The position numbers and the translations under genes are program-made. This document shows positions 1 to 5,522 of a DNA stretch of 18,730 nucleotides, in pieces. A model generated the notes under the pieces. It saw nothing but the letters and a program-made list of their open reading frames with translations, was not told where the DNA came from and made no database searches. The first letter of the stretch is position 1; every line of letters starts with the position of its first letter. The stretch covers positions 362,526 to 381,255 of the forward strand of contig DFMO01000008.1 in assembly GCA_002375695.1 (NCBI GenBank). Direction: 5' to 3'. The DNA is from Flavobacteriaceae bacterium UBA3591 (GTDB lineage: Bacteria > Bacteroidota > Bacteroidia > Flavobacteriales > Flavobacteriaceae).

Positions 1-7
1 TCATGGT

Positions 8-193
8 ATGCAAGGAAAAAAGAACTACCAAGAAAAACTCCTTAACGATTTCCGTTTGAGCGGGCGCGTCCCGGAGCAAAATTTCTACCGCCGGCTGAAA
101 TCGGTTCTGGACCTTAATTATCTATATGCACGTACAAAAGATTTTTATGGCGACAGCGACTAGAAACGTATCGACCTTGTTTTTTTTCAATGT
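8..193 (+). pseudogene. IS1182-family transposase, N-terminal remnant
   Basis: From ATG 8 the frame reads MQGKKNYQEKLL, then RVPEQNFYRRL, then LDLNYLYARTKDFYGDSD, and stops at TAG 161-163. This is the standard opening of IS1182-type transposases (a QGKK start, VPxxNFYR, LDLxFLYxxTKxYYG). After the TAG the same frame continues KRIDLVFFQC to about 193, which resembles the family's KSIDPVVFFK segment with one codon missing. The stop therefore sits where the family usually has Gln, and the gene is broken rather than short. Resemblance ends at about 193, where an imperfect palindrome begins. The remaining 400 or so residues are absent, so no transposition activity is expected. The stretch at 55-120 looks more GC-rich than its surroundings. 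The family call rests on recalled consensus motifs. Confidence 0.72.
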
Positions 194-325
194 ATAACAC
201 CTTTTTTAAGACACTTAAATACGCCCGATTTACAACTTGATCAAAAAAACAAAGCCGCTTAAAGCGGCTTATATGAGTTGGGTTTTTATAAATTATGGGG
301 TTGTGCAACGGTTACCATTGTTGGC
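193..325. repeat. attC-like imperfect palindrome A
   Basis: A 133-base element starting TATAACACC and ending CATTGTTGGC. Nested complementary blocks are visible: CCC 224-226 with GGG 297-299, ATTTA 228-232 with TAAAT 289-293, CAACT 233-237 with AGTTG 276-280, and AAGCCGC 252-258 with GCGGCTT 264-270 at the apex. Its right end, CATTGTTGGC (316-325), matches the end of element B (CATTGTTAGC, 1037-1046) at 9 of 10 bases. Its left end, TAACACCTTTT (195-205), is identical to 2246-2256 in element C. It lies 18 bases beyond the parE stop and abuts the transposase remnant. Its identity as a cassette recombination site is inferred. Confidence 0.5.
242..270 (-). terminator. Rho-independent terminator after parDE
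   Basis: On the minus strand a 7-bp stem AAGCCGC/GCGGCTT (252-258 and 264-270, 5-base loop) is followed by a T-rich tract, TTTGTTTTTTTGA. It lies about 75 bases downstream of the parE stop and would end the toxin-antitoxin transcript. The same hairpin forms the apex of palindrome A. There is no T-tract on the plus-strand side. Confidence 0.7.
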
Positions 326-343
326 TACAGTTTTTTGATTCCA

Positions 344-631
344 TTATAATTTTTCATTCAAACCTTGTCTTCCAACTATTGTCACTATTTCAACAATATC
401 TTTATTAACTTTGTAACAAATACTATCAACTCCACGCACGCAACGTCTGTAGCCTTTTTTTATATAATCAACAGATTCAAAGGAAAAAGGACGTTCAGCG
501 ATTATGTCTAAATATTCAAAAAAAGACTCAAAATATTTGTCCGCTTGGGTCATTCCGAATTTTTTTACTCCGTAATGGTGAATCCGAATCAAGTCATTTT
601 TGGCTTCATTTGTCAGTTTGTATTTAGCCAT
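344..631 (-). CDS. parE: ParE/RelE-family toxin
   Basis: A 95-residue basic protein of the RelE/ParE toxin superfamily. Family features visible are the N-terminal helical stretch LTNEAKNDLIRIHHYGVKKFG, the QADKYFESFFEYLDIIAERP helix and loop, the central basic strand KGYRRCVRG, and the closing strands CYKVNKDIVEIVTIVGRQ. ParE toxins generally poison DNA gyrase and RelE toxins cleave mRNA. The YRR strand and overall pattern favour ParE, but the target cannot be read from sequence. The start overlaps the antitoxin end by 8 bases (624-631), so the two are translated from one message and probably coupled. The length is normal and I see no disruption. A hairpin terminator lies downstream. Confidence 0.88.
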   Translation of the reverse strand: MAKYKLTNEAKNDLIRIHHYGVKKFGMTQADKYFESFFEYLDIIAERPFSFESVDYIKKGYRRCVRGVDSICYKVNKDIVEIVTIVGRQGLNEKL

Positions 632-863
632 TTAATAAAGACTTTGATTGAGCTAAAATACTTTCTTTACTATCATTCGTAAATCCACTATTTTCAGCTT
701 TTTCGATTTTAGCTCGAATCCAGTCAATTTGAACTTGCTGCTTTCTTGCTTGTCTAATTAAATCGTTAACTAATTCGCTTTTGCTAGAATATTCTTTATT
801 GTCCACTTGGGCTTTTAGCCATTCATCGTTCGGTTTTGTAAATGATATACTTTGTCTCGACAT
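624..863 (-). CDS. parD: ParD-like ribbon-helix-helix antitoxin
   Basis: A 79-residue protein with the ParD layout. An N-terminal beta strand (SRQSISFT, residues 2-9) and two helices, the second SSKSELVNDLIRQARKQQ (about 26-43), form a ribbon-helix-helix DNA-binding domain. A charged C-terminal tail (IDWIRAKIEKAENSGF onward) would wrap the toxin. It lies upstream of parE and overlaps it by 8 bases, the usual antitoxin-first order. The ATG at 863-861 is the only plausible start, since the beta strand begins right after it. A Bacteroidota-type promoter lies immediately upstream, and a TGTA-N4-TACA inverted repeat within it could be the autoregulatory operator. This follows general knowledge of parDE operons. 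Confidence 0.88.
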   Translation of the reverse strand: MSRQSISFTKPNDEWLKAQVDNKEYSSKSELVNDLIRQARKQQVQIDWIRAKIEKAENSGFTNDSKESILAQSKSLLNG

Positions 864-880
864 AATTTATTTATTTGATG

Positions 881-912
881 TAAATGTACACCAAAAACGA
901 GTCGTTTCCAAA
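881..912 (-). promoter_or_regulatory. Putative parDE promoter
   Basis: On the minus strand, TTTG (909-912), a 20-base spacer, then TACATTTA (881-888) matches the Bacteroidota consensus TTTG-N17 to 23-TAnnTTTG at all but the last base. It ends 17 bases before the parD ATG. The -7 box lies inside TGTACATTTACA (4-bp arms TGTA/TACA), a candidate ParD operator. A private promoter inside the module suits a mobile toxin-antitoxin cassette. Confidence 0.55.
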
Positions 913-917
913 ATGTA

Positions 918-1046
918 GCTAACGGTTAGTATATGAAAAGTAGGCGATTCCGAAGCACCAAACTTTCAGTCAAGCACAAGCTTTTACACGGGCCAAAACC
1001 CTTGAATTCACTACTAATTCGCCTATTTTTTATATACATTGTTAGC
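918..1046. repeat. attC-like imperfect palindrome B
   Basis: A 129-base element bounded by GCTAAC (918-923) and its exact complement GTTAGC (1041-1046). Inside these, TATATGAAAAGTAGGCG (930-946) pairs with CGCCTATTTTTTATATA (1020-1036) over 17 positions: 15 Watson-Crick and 2 G-T. The offset between end boxes and arm is 6 bases on the left and 4 on the right, the sort of asymmetry found in folded attC sites. The end heptamers AGCTAAC and GTTAGCA each differ at one position from the integron boxes RYYYAAC and GTTRRRY. The element starts 5 bases after the stop of the Mrr-like gene and ends just upstream of the parD promoter, so it separates the two modules. I recall similar palindromes beside small accessory genes in other Bacteroidota, unverified. 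Confidence 0.6.
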
Positions 1047-1051
1047 ACCTG

Positions 1052-1729
1052 TTATTTCTTTATTTTCAGTCCCGTAGGTCTGTTTGTTAGTTCAAATATT
1101 TCCGTGTTTCCAAGGATTAGAACAATACCTGAAGAAGCTCTGTCCTTATATTCTTCATTTATAAATGAACGAGTAATTTCTCCGTTTTTTAGTAGGTGGT
1201 TAATTGTTTTTTTGAAAATTTCAATCTTTATTTTTTGAGGTTTGCCATTTGAAGTAATACGCTGAATACCTGACCAATCTACCTTTACGATTTTGTTTGT
1301 TTTTCCATCTGGTCTTTTGATTGTTTTACCTTCTAGTGGCATTACATACTTTTCCCAAATGTTTTCGAACGAGTTTGATTTAGTCGTCCTTTTGGTTTTG
1401 TTGGAAGTCCGAATTGCAGGTATGTTTAAAATCTCAATTTTCAACTTATTGGCGACTTCAAGTGCATTGTCTATTATTCTTCCGTTTGTTACTATTATAG
1501 CCTTTGTACAGTCGAAATAGTCTTTTGCTCCGTGAAGTTCCATAACCATTTGTCGGTTTATTGGACGAGTTGAACCACCAAACATTTTTGCTTGAATTGC
1601 AATTTTTTCTTTGCCTTTTGTCGCAAATACGTCTACACCGTAATCATTTGAATATTGAGAAACAGTTGTTTTATAACCCTTTGCTTCAAAGTGTTCAGCT
1701 ACAATATGTTCATATTCGTCAGGTCTCAT
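1052..1729 (-). CDS. Mrr-like restriction endonuclease
   Basis: A 225-residue protein with an N-terminal Mrr-cat/PD-(D/E)xK fold (about 1-105). The signs are YEHIVAEHFEAKGYKT, then NDYGVDVFA with Asp33, then IAIQAK with Gln46-x-Lys48, giving the D...QxK active site of type IV Mrr-like enzymes, then KAIIVTNGRIIDNALEVANK. These motifs look intact. Residues 110-225 form a basic C-terminal region I do not recognise, possibly DNA- or target-binding. The start ATG overlaps the upstream GIY-YIG gene stop as ATGA, so the two are translationally coupled. No DNA methyltransferase is present, which argues against a classical restriction-modification system and favours cleavage of modified or foreign DNA. 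That is inference. The gene ends 5 bases before palindrome B. Confidence 0.78.
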   Translation of the reverse strand: MRPDEYEHIVAEHFEAKGYKTTVSQYSNDYGVDVFATKGKEKIAIQAKMFGGSTRPINRQMVMELHGAKDYFDCTKAIIVTNGRIIDNALEVANKLKIEILNIPAIRTSNKTKRTTKSNSFENIWEKYVMPLEGKTIKRPDGKTNKIVKVDWSGIQRITSNGKPQKIKIEIFKKTINHLLKNGEITRSFINEEYKDRASSGIVLILGNTEIFELTNRPTGLKIKK

Positions 1730-2223
1730 CCGGTCAGGTTTGCAAATGGTCTTACGCCAAATTGTTTAATGTATTCACTTAATAATTGCTTCTCAATTTC
1801 TCTTGGGTCATCTTTTGGCGTAGGCTTCCAACAAAATATTAAGTCACTATGATTTTTTAGTTGCCAAATTAGTCTGCCACCCCAATGTCCGACATTTTTA
1901 GTTTCTCCAAATCTCAAATATTGCCCAAGTCTTGAGTTTAAAGTGGCTTGTCCTGTCGGACTTCCTGCTTTTCCAATGTAAACGACTTGGGAGTTGTCAA
2001 CGTGATTGTTTTTCAATTCAGCGATTGAAACATTTGGGTCTTTCCCTTTAAAAAAGCCACCTACTCCTGGATTAATAAATTCGGTTTTCTTAAAATCTGG
2101 GTTAATTACGAGGTAAACACCTTTAATTTTTGGAATGCATGATTTGTCAGTCCAAAGTTCTCCTACTGTTTTGAATCCTGTGAAACCATTTTTCTTTATG
2201 TCGTCAATGTCATTGAAGTTCAC
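1726..2223 (-). CDS. GIY-YIG-like nuclease protein
   Basis: A 165-residue protein with GIY-YIG-type landmarks in order: KGVYLV (GVY at 35-37), VVYIGKAG (YIG at 82-84), LNSRLGQYLRFG (Arg98), REIEKQLLSEY (Glu142 or Glu144) and RPFANLTG (Asn162). These would supply the Tyr, Arg, Glu and Asn of the active site. The spacing between the GVY and YIG motifs is about 44 residues, much longer than the usual 10 or so, so an insertion of about 30 residues sits there. The start is GTG at 2223-2221: the first in-frame ATG codons are lacking, and an in-frame TAG lies just upstream. The gene overlaps the Mrr-like gene by 4 bases. The first base of the gene is about 20 bases from palindrome C, a short leader like those of integron cassettes. 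Confidence 0.65.
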   Translation of the reverse strand: MNFNDIDDIKKNGFTGFKTVGELWTDKSCIPKIKGVYLVINPDFKKTEFINPGVGGFFKGKDPNVSIAELKNNHVDNSQVVYIGKAGSPTGQATLNSRLGQYLRFGETKNVGHWGGRLIWQLKNHSDLIFCWKPTPKDDPREIEKQLLSEYIKQFGVRPFANLTG

Positions 2224-2243
2224 GGTCGTTTTTTTTAATAGGT

Positions 2244-2311
2244 GCTAACACCTTTTAACCCCAACTTTATCACGTTTATACTGCAACACATGGGGCTTAT
2301 AGGAAGTTAAG
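2244..2311. repeat. attC-like imperfect palindrome C
   Basis: A 68-base element from GCTAAC (2244-2249) to GTTAAG (2306-2311). CCTTTTAACCCC (2251-2262) is largely complementary to GGGGCTTATAGG (2292-2303), with 10 of 12 positions pairing, and CCCCA/TGGGG closes the apical loop. AGGTGCTAAC at 2240-2249 is the exact reverse complement of GTTAGCACCT at 1041-1050, so the two-nuclease module is flanked by a 10-base inverted match. It is shorter than A and B but within the size range of attC sites. The following 150 bases (2312-2461) are AT-rich, and I see no gene or clear signal in them. Confidence 0.42.
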
Positions 2312-2461
2312 ACAGTTAACTAATCGTAAATATAAAAGAAATTAATTAAAAGAATTAAAAGTCTTAAAATAGTGTTGTAGGTTATGTTTAAATGGATTTT
2401 ATAATCGTTTTTTCTAGGTGTAATGTATTACCCTTTCTCGACAATAATAATTGATAAGTTT

Positions 2462-3289
2462 TTACTTTTCGGTTTTAAAAATTTCTTCGAAAGCGTTATA
2501 AACTGCAATATGCAGGGCATCGCCGTGGGTTTTATCTTTTAAAAATTCGTAAAAAACCTCGGTGTTTTCCAGCTTTTGCTTTTTTAGTTTTTTGTATAAC
2601 GCTTTTGCGGTACGTTCCATTATTTCGCCCTCTTTACCACTCGCGATGTAAATAGATTTTTTAGAAGTATAATTTTTAGGTTTAACAGCTAATAAACTTT
2701 CATCATCCCACCATAAGCTTGGGCTAACAATAATATAATTGTCGAAAAGATTGGGTTCTTTAAATAAAATTTCAGTAGCTAGCAATCCGCCAAAAGATTG
2801 CCCTATAAGCGTTTTAGTAGCGGAAGTATTGTAATTTAAATTGATAAAAGGTTGTAGTTCGTTTGCGATAAAATCAATAAACTTTTCTGAATGCCCTGCA
2901 CTGGGAAATTCTTTTTGATCTAATTTGTTTTTAGATGGATAGGTGAAATCTCTTTTTCTATCTACATTGGCAATCCCCACCACAATGGATTCGGGAATCA
3001 TATTTATCCATGAAAAGGATCCAAATTGAACAATGCCCGAAATATGAATAAAGTCTTCGTCTTTCGATCCATCGAGCAAATAGATTACAGGGTATTTTTT
3101 TAACGAATCGGTCCCGTAGCTTGCAGGTAAATAGATGTTTAACGTTCTATTTTCATTTAAAACTTGCGACTTAATAGTGAGCGATTTGCCAATAACAAAA
3201 TCTGTTTCACTTATTTTTTTCGGTAATATTTGGGCTTCCGATACCTGCATAATTAGCAAGCAAACAGCAATTAAAACTATATTTTTCAT
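2462..3289 (-). CDS. Secreted alpha/beta-hydrolase esterase
   Basis: A 275-residue putative esterase of the esterase-D/Fes-IroE type (PF00756-like). A signal peptide covers about residues 1-19, with cleavage probably near SEAQ, so it acts in the periplasm or outside. The core shows RTLNIYLPASY, then YPVIYLLDGS, then the nucleophile elbow GQSFGG with Ser165, the family block SPSLWWDD (189-196), and KTHGD with His255 as the likely catalytic His. The acid residue lies probably around 219-222 (KEGE). Members of this family hydrolyse carboxylic esters, including siderophore esters and S-formylglutathione. The substrate here is unknown, and no iron-uptake genes adjoin. It is transcribed in the same direction as the acyltransferase, with 86 bases between them, so a separate promoter is possible. 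Confidence 0.85.
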   Translation of the reverse strand: MKNIVLIAVCLLIMQVSEAQILPKKISETDFVIGKSLTIKSQVLNENRTLNIYLPASYGTDSLKKYPVIYLLDGSKDEDFIHISGIVQFGSFSWINMIPESIVVGIANVDRKRDFTYPSKNKLDQKEFPSAGHSEKFIDFIANELQPFINLNYNTSATKTLIGQSFGGLLATEILFKEPNLFDNYIIVSPSLWWDDESLLAVKPKNYTSKKSIYIASGKEGEIMERTAKALYKKLKKQKLENTEVFYEFLKDKTHGDALHIAVYNAFEEIFKTEK

Positions 3290-3375
3290 ATTTTAAAATT
3301 ACACAGGTTTGTAAAGTGTAAATTTAAAATTTTTAATTTTTTTTTGAAGAAATTGAAAATGAAGCGCAACATTTG

Positions 3376-4245
3376 CTATTTACGATGTTTCCACCGTTTA
3401 TGCGACCATAGATAATACGCAGGTTTTTCACGAATTTGTGCTTCCAAAGCATCAAAAAACATACGCGTAATTTGAAAATCTGGATAGTTTTTAGGACTAT
3501 CTACTAAAGGAACAAATGTTGCTTTGTAATATCCGCGTTTTACTTTTTCAACTTTTAAATAAAGTACGGCAAAGTCAAGTTTTTTTGCCAGTTCTTCCGT
3601 GCCGGTAAACATGGGCACGTTAATACCCATAAAAGTATCGCGGTGCTTAAAAGCCCCTAGTTTTGGAGTTTGGTCTGAAAGGATGTAAGTTAAGGTTTTT
3701 GTACCTTTTTTCCACTTTCTATAAAGTACGGGTACAATTTTTTTATTGCTAACTATTATGCCGCCAAAGTGTTCGCGGGTTTTCTTTACTAAGGCATCAA
3801 ATTGTTTACTGCCCAGGGGTTTGTATACCGCGTGAGCTTGATGTTTCATTAATTTATTTAAAATTCCGCTCCACTCCCAGTTGCCGTAATGTCCCGCCAT
3901 AAGCAAAATACTTCGATTGTTTTGGTAGTAGGGCTCTAAAATTTCGGCATTGGTAACAACAAAGCGTTTGCGTATTTCTTTTTCTGAAATTGTAAAAGCC
4001 TTTATTGTTTCAAAAATTAAATCGCATAAATGTTTAAAAAACTGCTTTGTAATTTGATTGCGTTCTTGTTGCGTTTTTTCAGGAAATACAAGTGCCAAAT
4101 TATCTTTTACCACCTTTTTGCGGTAACCAATAATATAATAAGCCAAAATATACAGCGCCGTTGCTTTAATGTACAAGATGCGCATTGGTAGAATTGAAAG
4201 CATCCAAAGAATGGGATAGGCCAGAAAATAGAGCAGTTTTTGCAT
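3376..4245 (-). CDS. LpxL/HtrB-type lysophospholipid or lipid A acyltransferase
   Basis: A 289-residue inner-membrane acyltransferase of the HtrB/LpxL family, normal in length. The N-terminal hydrophobic segment (about 5-40) anchors it. The catalytic HX4E motif is HYGNWE, with His119 and Glu124. YKPLGS (141-146), SDQTP (190-194), FTGTEELAKK (213-222) and the C-terminal WSHKRWKHR (280-288) are further family blocks. Such enzymes transfer an acyl chain to lipid A precursors in outer-membrane synthesis. Some Bacteroidota homologues may instead make aminolipids, so the acceptor is uncertain. It stands divergent to the rhomboid gene across a 567-base repeat-rich gap. Confidence 0.87.
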   Translation of the reverse strand: MQKLLYFLAYPILWMLSILPMRILYIKATALYILAYYIIGYRKKVVKDNLALVFPEKTQQERNQITKQFFKHLCDLIFETIKAFTISEKEIRKRFVVTNAEILEPYYQNNRSILLMAGHYGNWEWSGILNKLMKHQAHAVYKPLGSKQFDALVKKTREHFGGIIVSNKKIVPVLYRKWKKGTKTLTYILSDQTPKLGAFKHRDTFMGINVPMFTGTEELAKKLDFAVLYLKVEKVKRGYYKATFVPLVDSPKNYPDFQITRMFFDALEAQIREKPAYYLWSHKRWKHRK

Positions 4246-4329
4246 AGTATTTATTCCTGCAAAATTACTTAATTCCTATTCAATGGTCAATCTTAAGGCG
4301 GTAAAAAGTTTTAAGTATTGAGAATTGAG

Positions 4330-4471
4330 TAGTTAGTAGTTAGTAGTTAGTAGTGAGTAGTGAGTAGTGAGTAGTGAGAATTGTCCCCCTGAGCGCAGTC
4401 GAAGGGTTACTTATGACGTTGGAAGTGAGAATTGAGTAGTAAGTAGCGAGTAGCGAGTAGTGAGTAGTGAG
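4330..4471. repeat. Heptanucleotide tandem repeat arrays
   Basis: Array 1 (4330-4378) is seven contiguous 7-base units: three TAGTTAG followed by four TAGTGAG. Array 2 (4437-4471) is five units: TAGTAAG, two TAGCGAG and two TAGTGAG. Both are preceded by GAATTGAG and followed by AATT. Variation falls at unit positions 4 and 5. A related GAGTAGTGAG string recurs at 9929-9973. The arrays are non-coding. Confidence 0.85.
4385..4406. repeat. CCCTGAGCGCAGTCGAAGGG-type dispersed motif
   Basis: A GC-rich 22-base word starting CCCCCTGAGCGCAGTCG and ending AAGGG, sandwiched between the two heptamer arrays. I recall near-identical words scattered through intergenic regions of many Bacteroidota genomes. 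It shows only weak internal pairing (CCCT with AGGG). Its function is unknown. Confidence 0.4.
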
Positions 4472-4530
4472 AATTTTAAAACTAACAAATTTATATCCAA
4501 AAAGTATTTCCACCCTTTAGGGCCGGGCCC

Positions 4531-4650
4531 CTCGATACAACCTCCTATCGTCGGCCACTCAGGGACCTTTATGTTGGCTATTAAAGCGCAAAATACTAAG
4601 GTGACCGAGTGAATTTGAAAGAGCGATAGCGGCTTCAAATTAGTATCGAG
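4531..4650. repeat. 120-base nested inverted repeat
   Basis: Four complementary blocks nest in correct order: CTCGATAC 4531-4538 with GTATCGAG 4643-4650, CTATCG 4545-4550 with CGATAG 4624-4629, CACTC 4556-4560 with GAGTG 4607-4611, and ACCTT 4565-4569 with AAGGT 4598-4602. The apical loop is 28 bases. Bulges are larger on the right (12 and 13 bases) than on the left (5 and 6). GGTGACCG occurs twice in or beside the right arm (4600-4607 and 4650-4657). It could be a structured RNA, a folded mobile-element end, or a fossil of one. Confidence 0.6.
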
Positions 4651-4666
4651 GTGACCGCTTTAAAAT

Positions 4667-4714
4667 TCCCAAATTAACAAATCACAAATCACCAATTAAC
4701 CAATCAGCAAATCC
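4667..4714. repeat. Dispersed AT-rich repeat (GATTTGTTAATT family)
   Basis: On the minus strand this patch reads as irregular iterations of GATTTG and TTAATTGG. Its first 17 bases, TCCCAAATTAACAAATC (4667-4683), are the exact reverse complement of 18690-18706 at the other end of the window, so the two patches belong to one repeat family. They lie in opposite orientation, each close to a gene end or start. Confidence 0.7.
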
Positions 4715-4812
4715 ATATTTCTCAACCTCAAAATATCGTTATGAATTCTCTATTTTTACAATCACTTTTAATAATCTAGTAAAGCAACAAATACTTAAAT
4801 TTTCACCCGAAT

Positions 4813-5463
4813 ATGCAAAACATCAATATTGCGACTATCGTAATTATCGCTGCCAACGTTATCATTTCAATGAAAGGTTTTAACGATATGGCTTTCTTTG
4901 AAAAGTATAAATTTAATATCGCTGGCATTCGTCGCGGTGAGCATATACGTATGTTTAGCTCGGCTTTTTTACACGCCGATTTTTCACATCTACTTTTTAA
5001 TATGCTTACCCTTTACTTTTTTGCGCCAGTGGTAATAATGAGTATTGGGGTTACGTATTTTATTTTAATATATGTAGGTAGCTTAATTGTTGGAAATCTA
5101 TTGTCATTCTACTTTCACAAAGATGAGTACCACTACAGTGCCATTGGGGCGAGTGGGGCAGTGATGGGGGTATTGTATTCGGCTATTTTGTTTTTTCCAG
5201 ATATGAGTTTATATATGTTTTTTATTCCTATCCCTATTCCGGCCTGGCTCTTTGGAATGGCATATTTGTTGTATTCTATTTACGGCATGAAAAAGCAATT
5301 AGGAAATATTGGTCACGATGCTCACATTGGCGGCGCTATTGGTGGCTATATTTTAACCCTTGCTTTTGCACCTTATTTATTTCAAACTAGTTTATGGATT
5401 GTGGTATTATTGGCACTGCCTTTAATAATTCTATTTGTGATGCATAAATTGGGAAAGATTTAA
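4813..5463 (+). CDS. Rhomboid family intramembrane serine protease
   Basis: A 216-residue polytopic membrane protein of the rhomboid family with six predicted membrane spans. Family motifs are complete: HADFSHLLFNM gives the HxxxN pair His59/Asn63, GASGAVMG gives catalytic Ser114, and AHIGGAIGG gives catalytic His171, forming the Ser-His dyad within the membrane. Rhomboids cleave transmembrane helices of other membrane proteins. The substrate cannot be inferred. The start ATG follows a long non-coding gap, and an upstream in-frame extension looks unlikely. The SIMPL gene follows after 59 bases on the same strand, so they may share a transcript. Confidence 0.92.
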   Translation: MQNINIATIVIIAANVIISMKGFNDMAFFEKYKFNIAGIRRGEHIRMFSSAFLHADFSHLLFNMLTLYFFAPVVIMSIGVTYFILIYVGSLIVGNLLSFYFHKDEYHYSAIGASGAVMGVLYSAILFFPDMSLYMFFIPIPIPAWLFGMAYLLYSIYGMKKQLGNIGHDAHIGGAIGGYILTLAFAPYLFQTSLWIVVLLALPLIILFVMHKLGKI

Positions 5464-5522
5464 ATGCCGAGTACCTACAGAAGCAAAGTAAATATTACTA
5501 ACTTATTTAAAAAACGAAGTTT

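Larger units (their letters stand above)
4246..4812. other. Repeat-rich 567-base intergenic region
   Basis: This is the gap between the divergent acyltransferase and rhomboid genes. It holds, from left to right, a first 7-base repeat array, a CCCCCTGAGCGCAGTCGAAG motif, a second array, a GC-rich palindrome GGGCC-G-GGCCC (4520-4530), a nested inverted repeat, and an AT-rich repeat patch. No convincing coding sequence lies here. The promoters of both flanking genes must be in it, but I could not assign them. Confidence 0.7.

Noticed and set aside
933..1238. Open plus-strand frame of about 100 codons beginning in palindrome B
   Set aside because: It runs through the palindrome and then antisense over the end of the Mrr-like gene. 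The peptide is low-complexity and shows no family likeness, so it is a by-product of the repeat.
1052..2223. Complete restriction-modification system
   Set aside because: No methyltransferase motifs appear in either protein or elsewhere in the window.
2312..2461. Possible short gene or terminator before the esterase end
   Set aside because: AT-rich sequence with no frame of note, no stable hairpin and no promoter match.
4330..4471. Possible CRISPR array
   Set aside because: The units are contiguous 7-mers without spacers, far shorter than CRISPR repeats, and no cas gene is present.
4411..4638. Minus-strand frame of 75 codons in the repeat-rich gap
   Set aside because: Much of it is the heptamer array and the nested inverted repeat read as protein (iterated RYSLLTT-type units). 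There is no gene signature.
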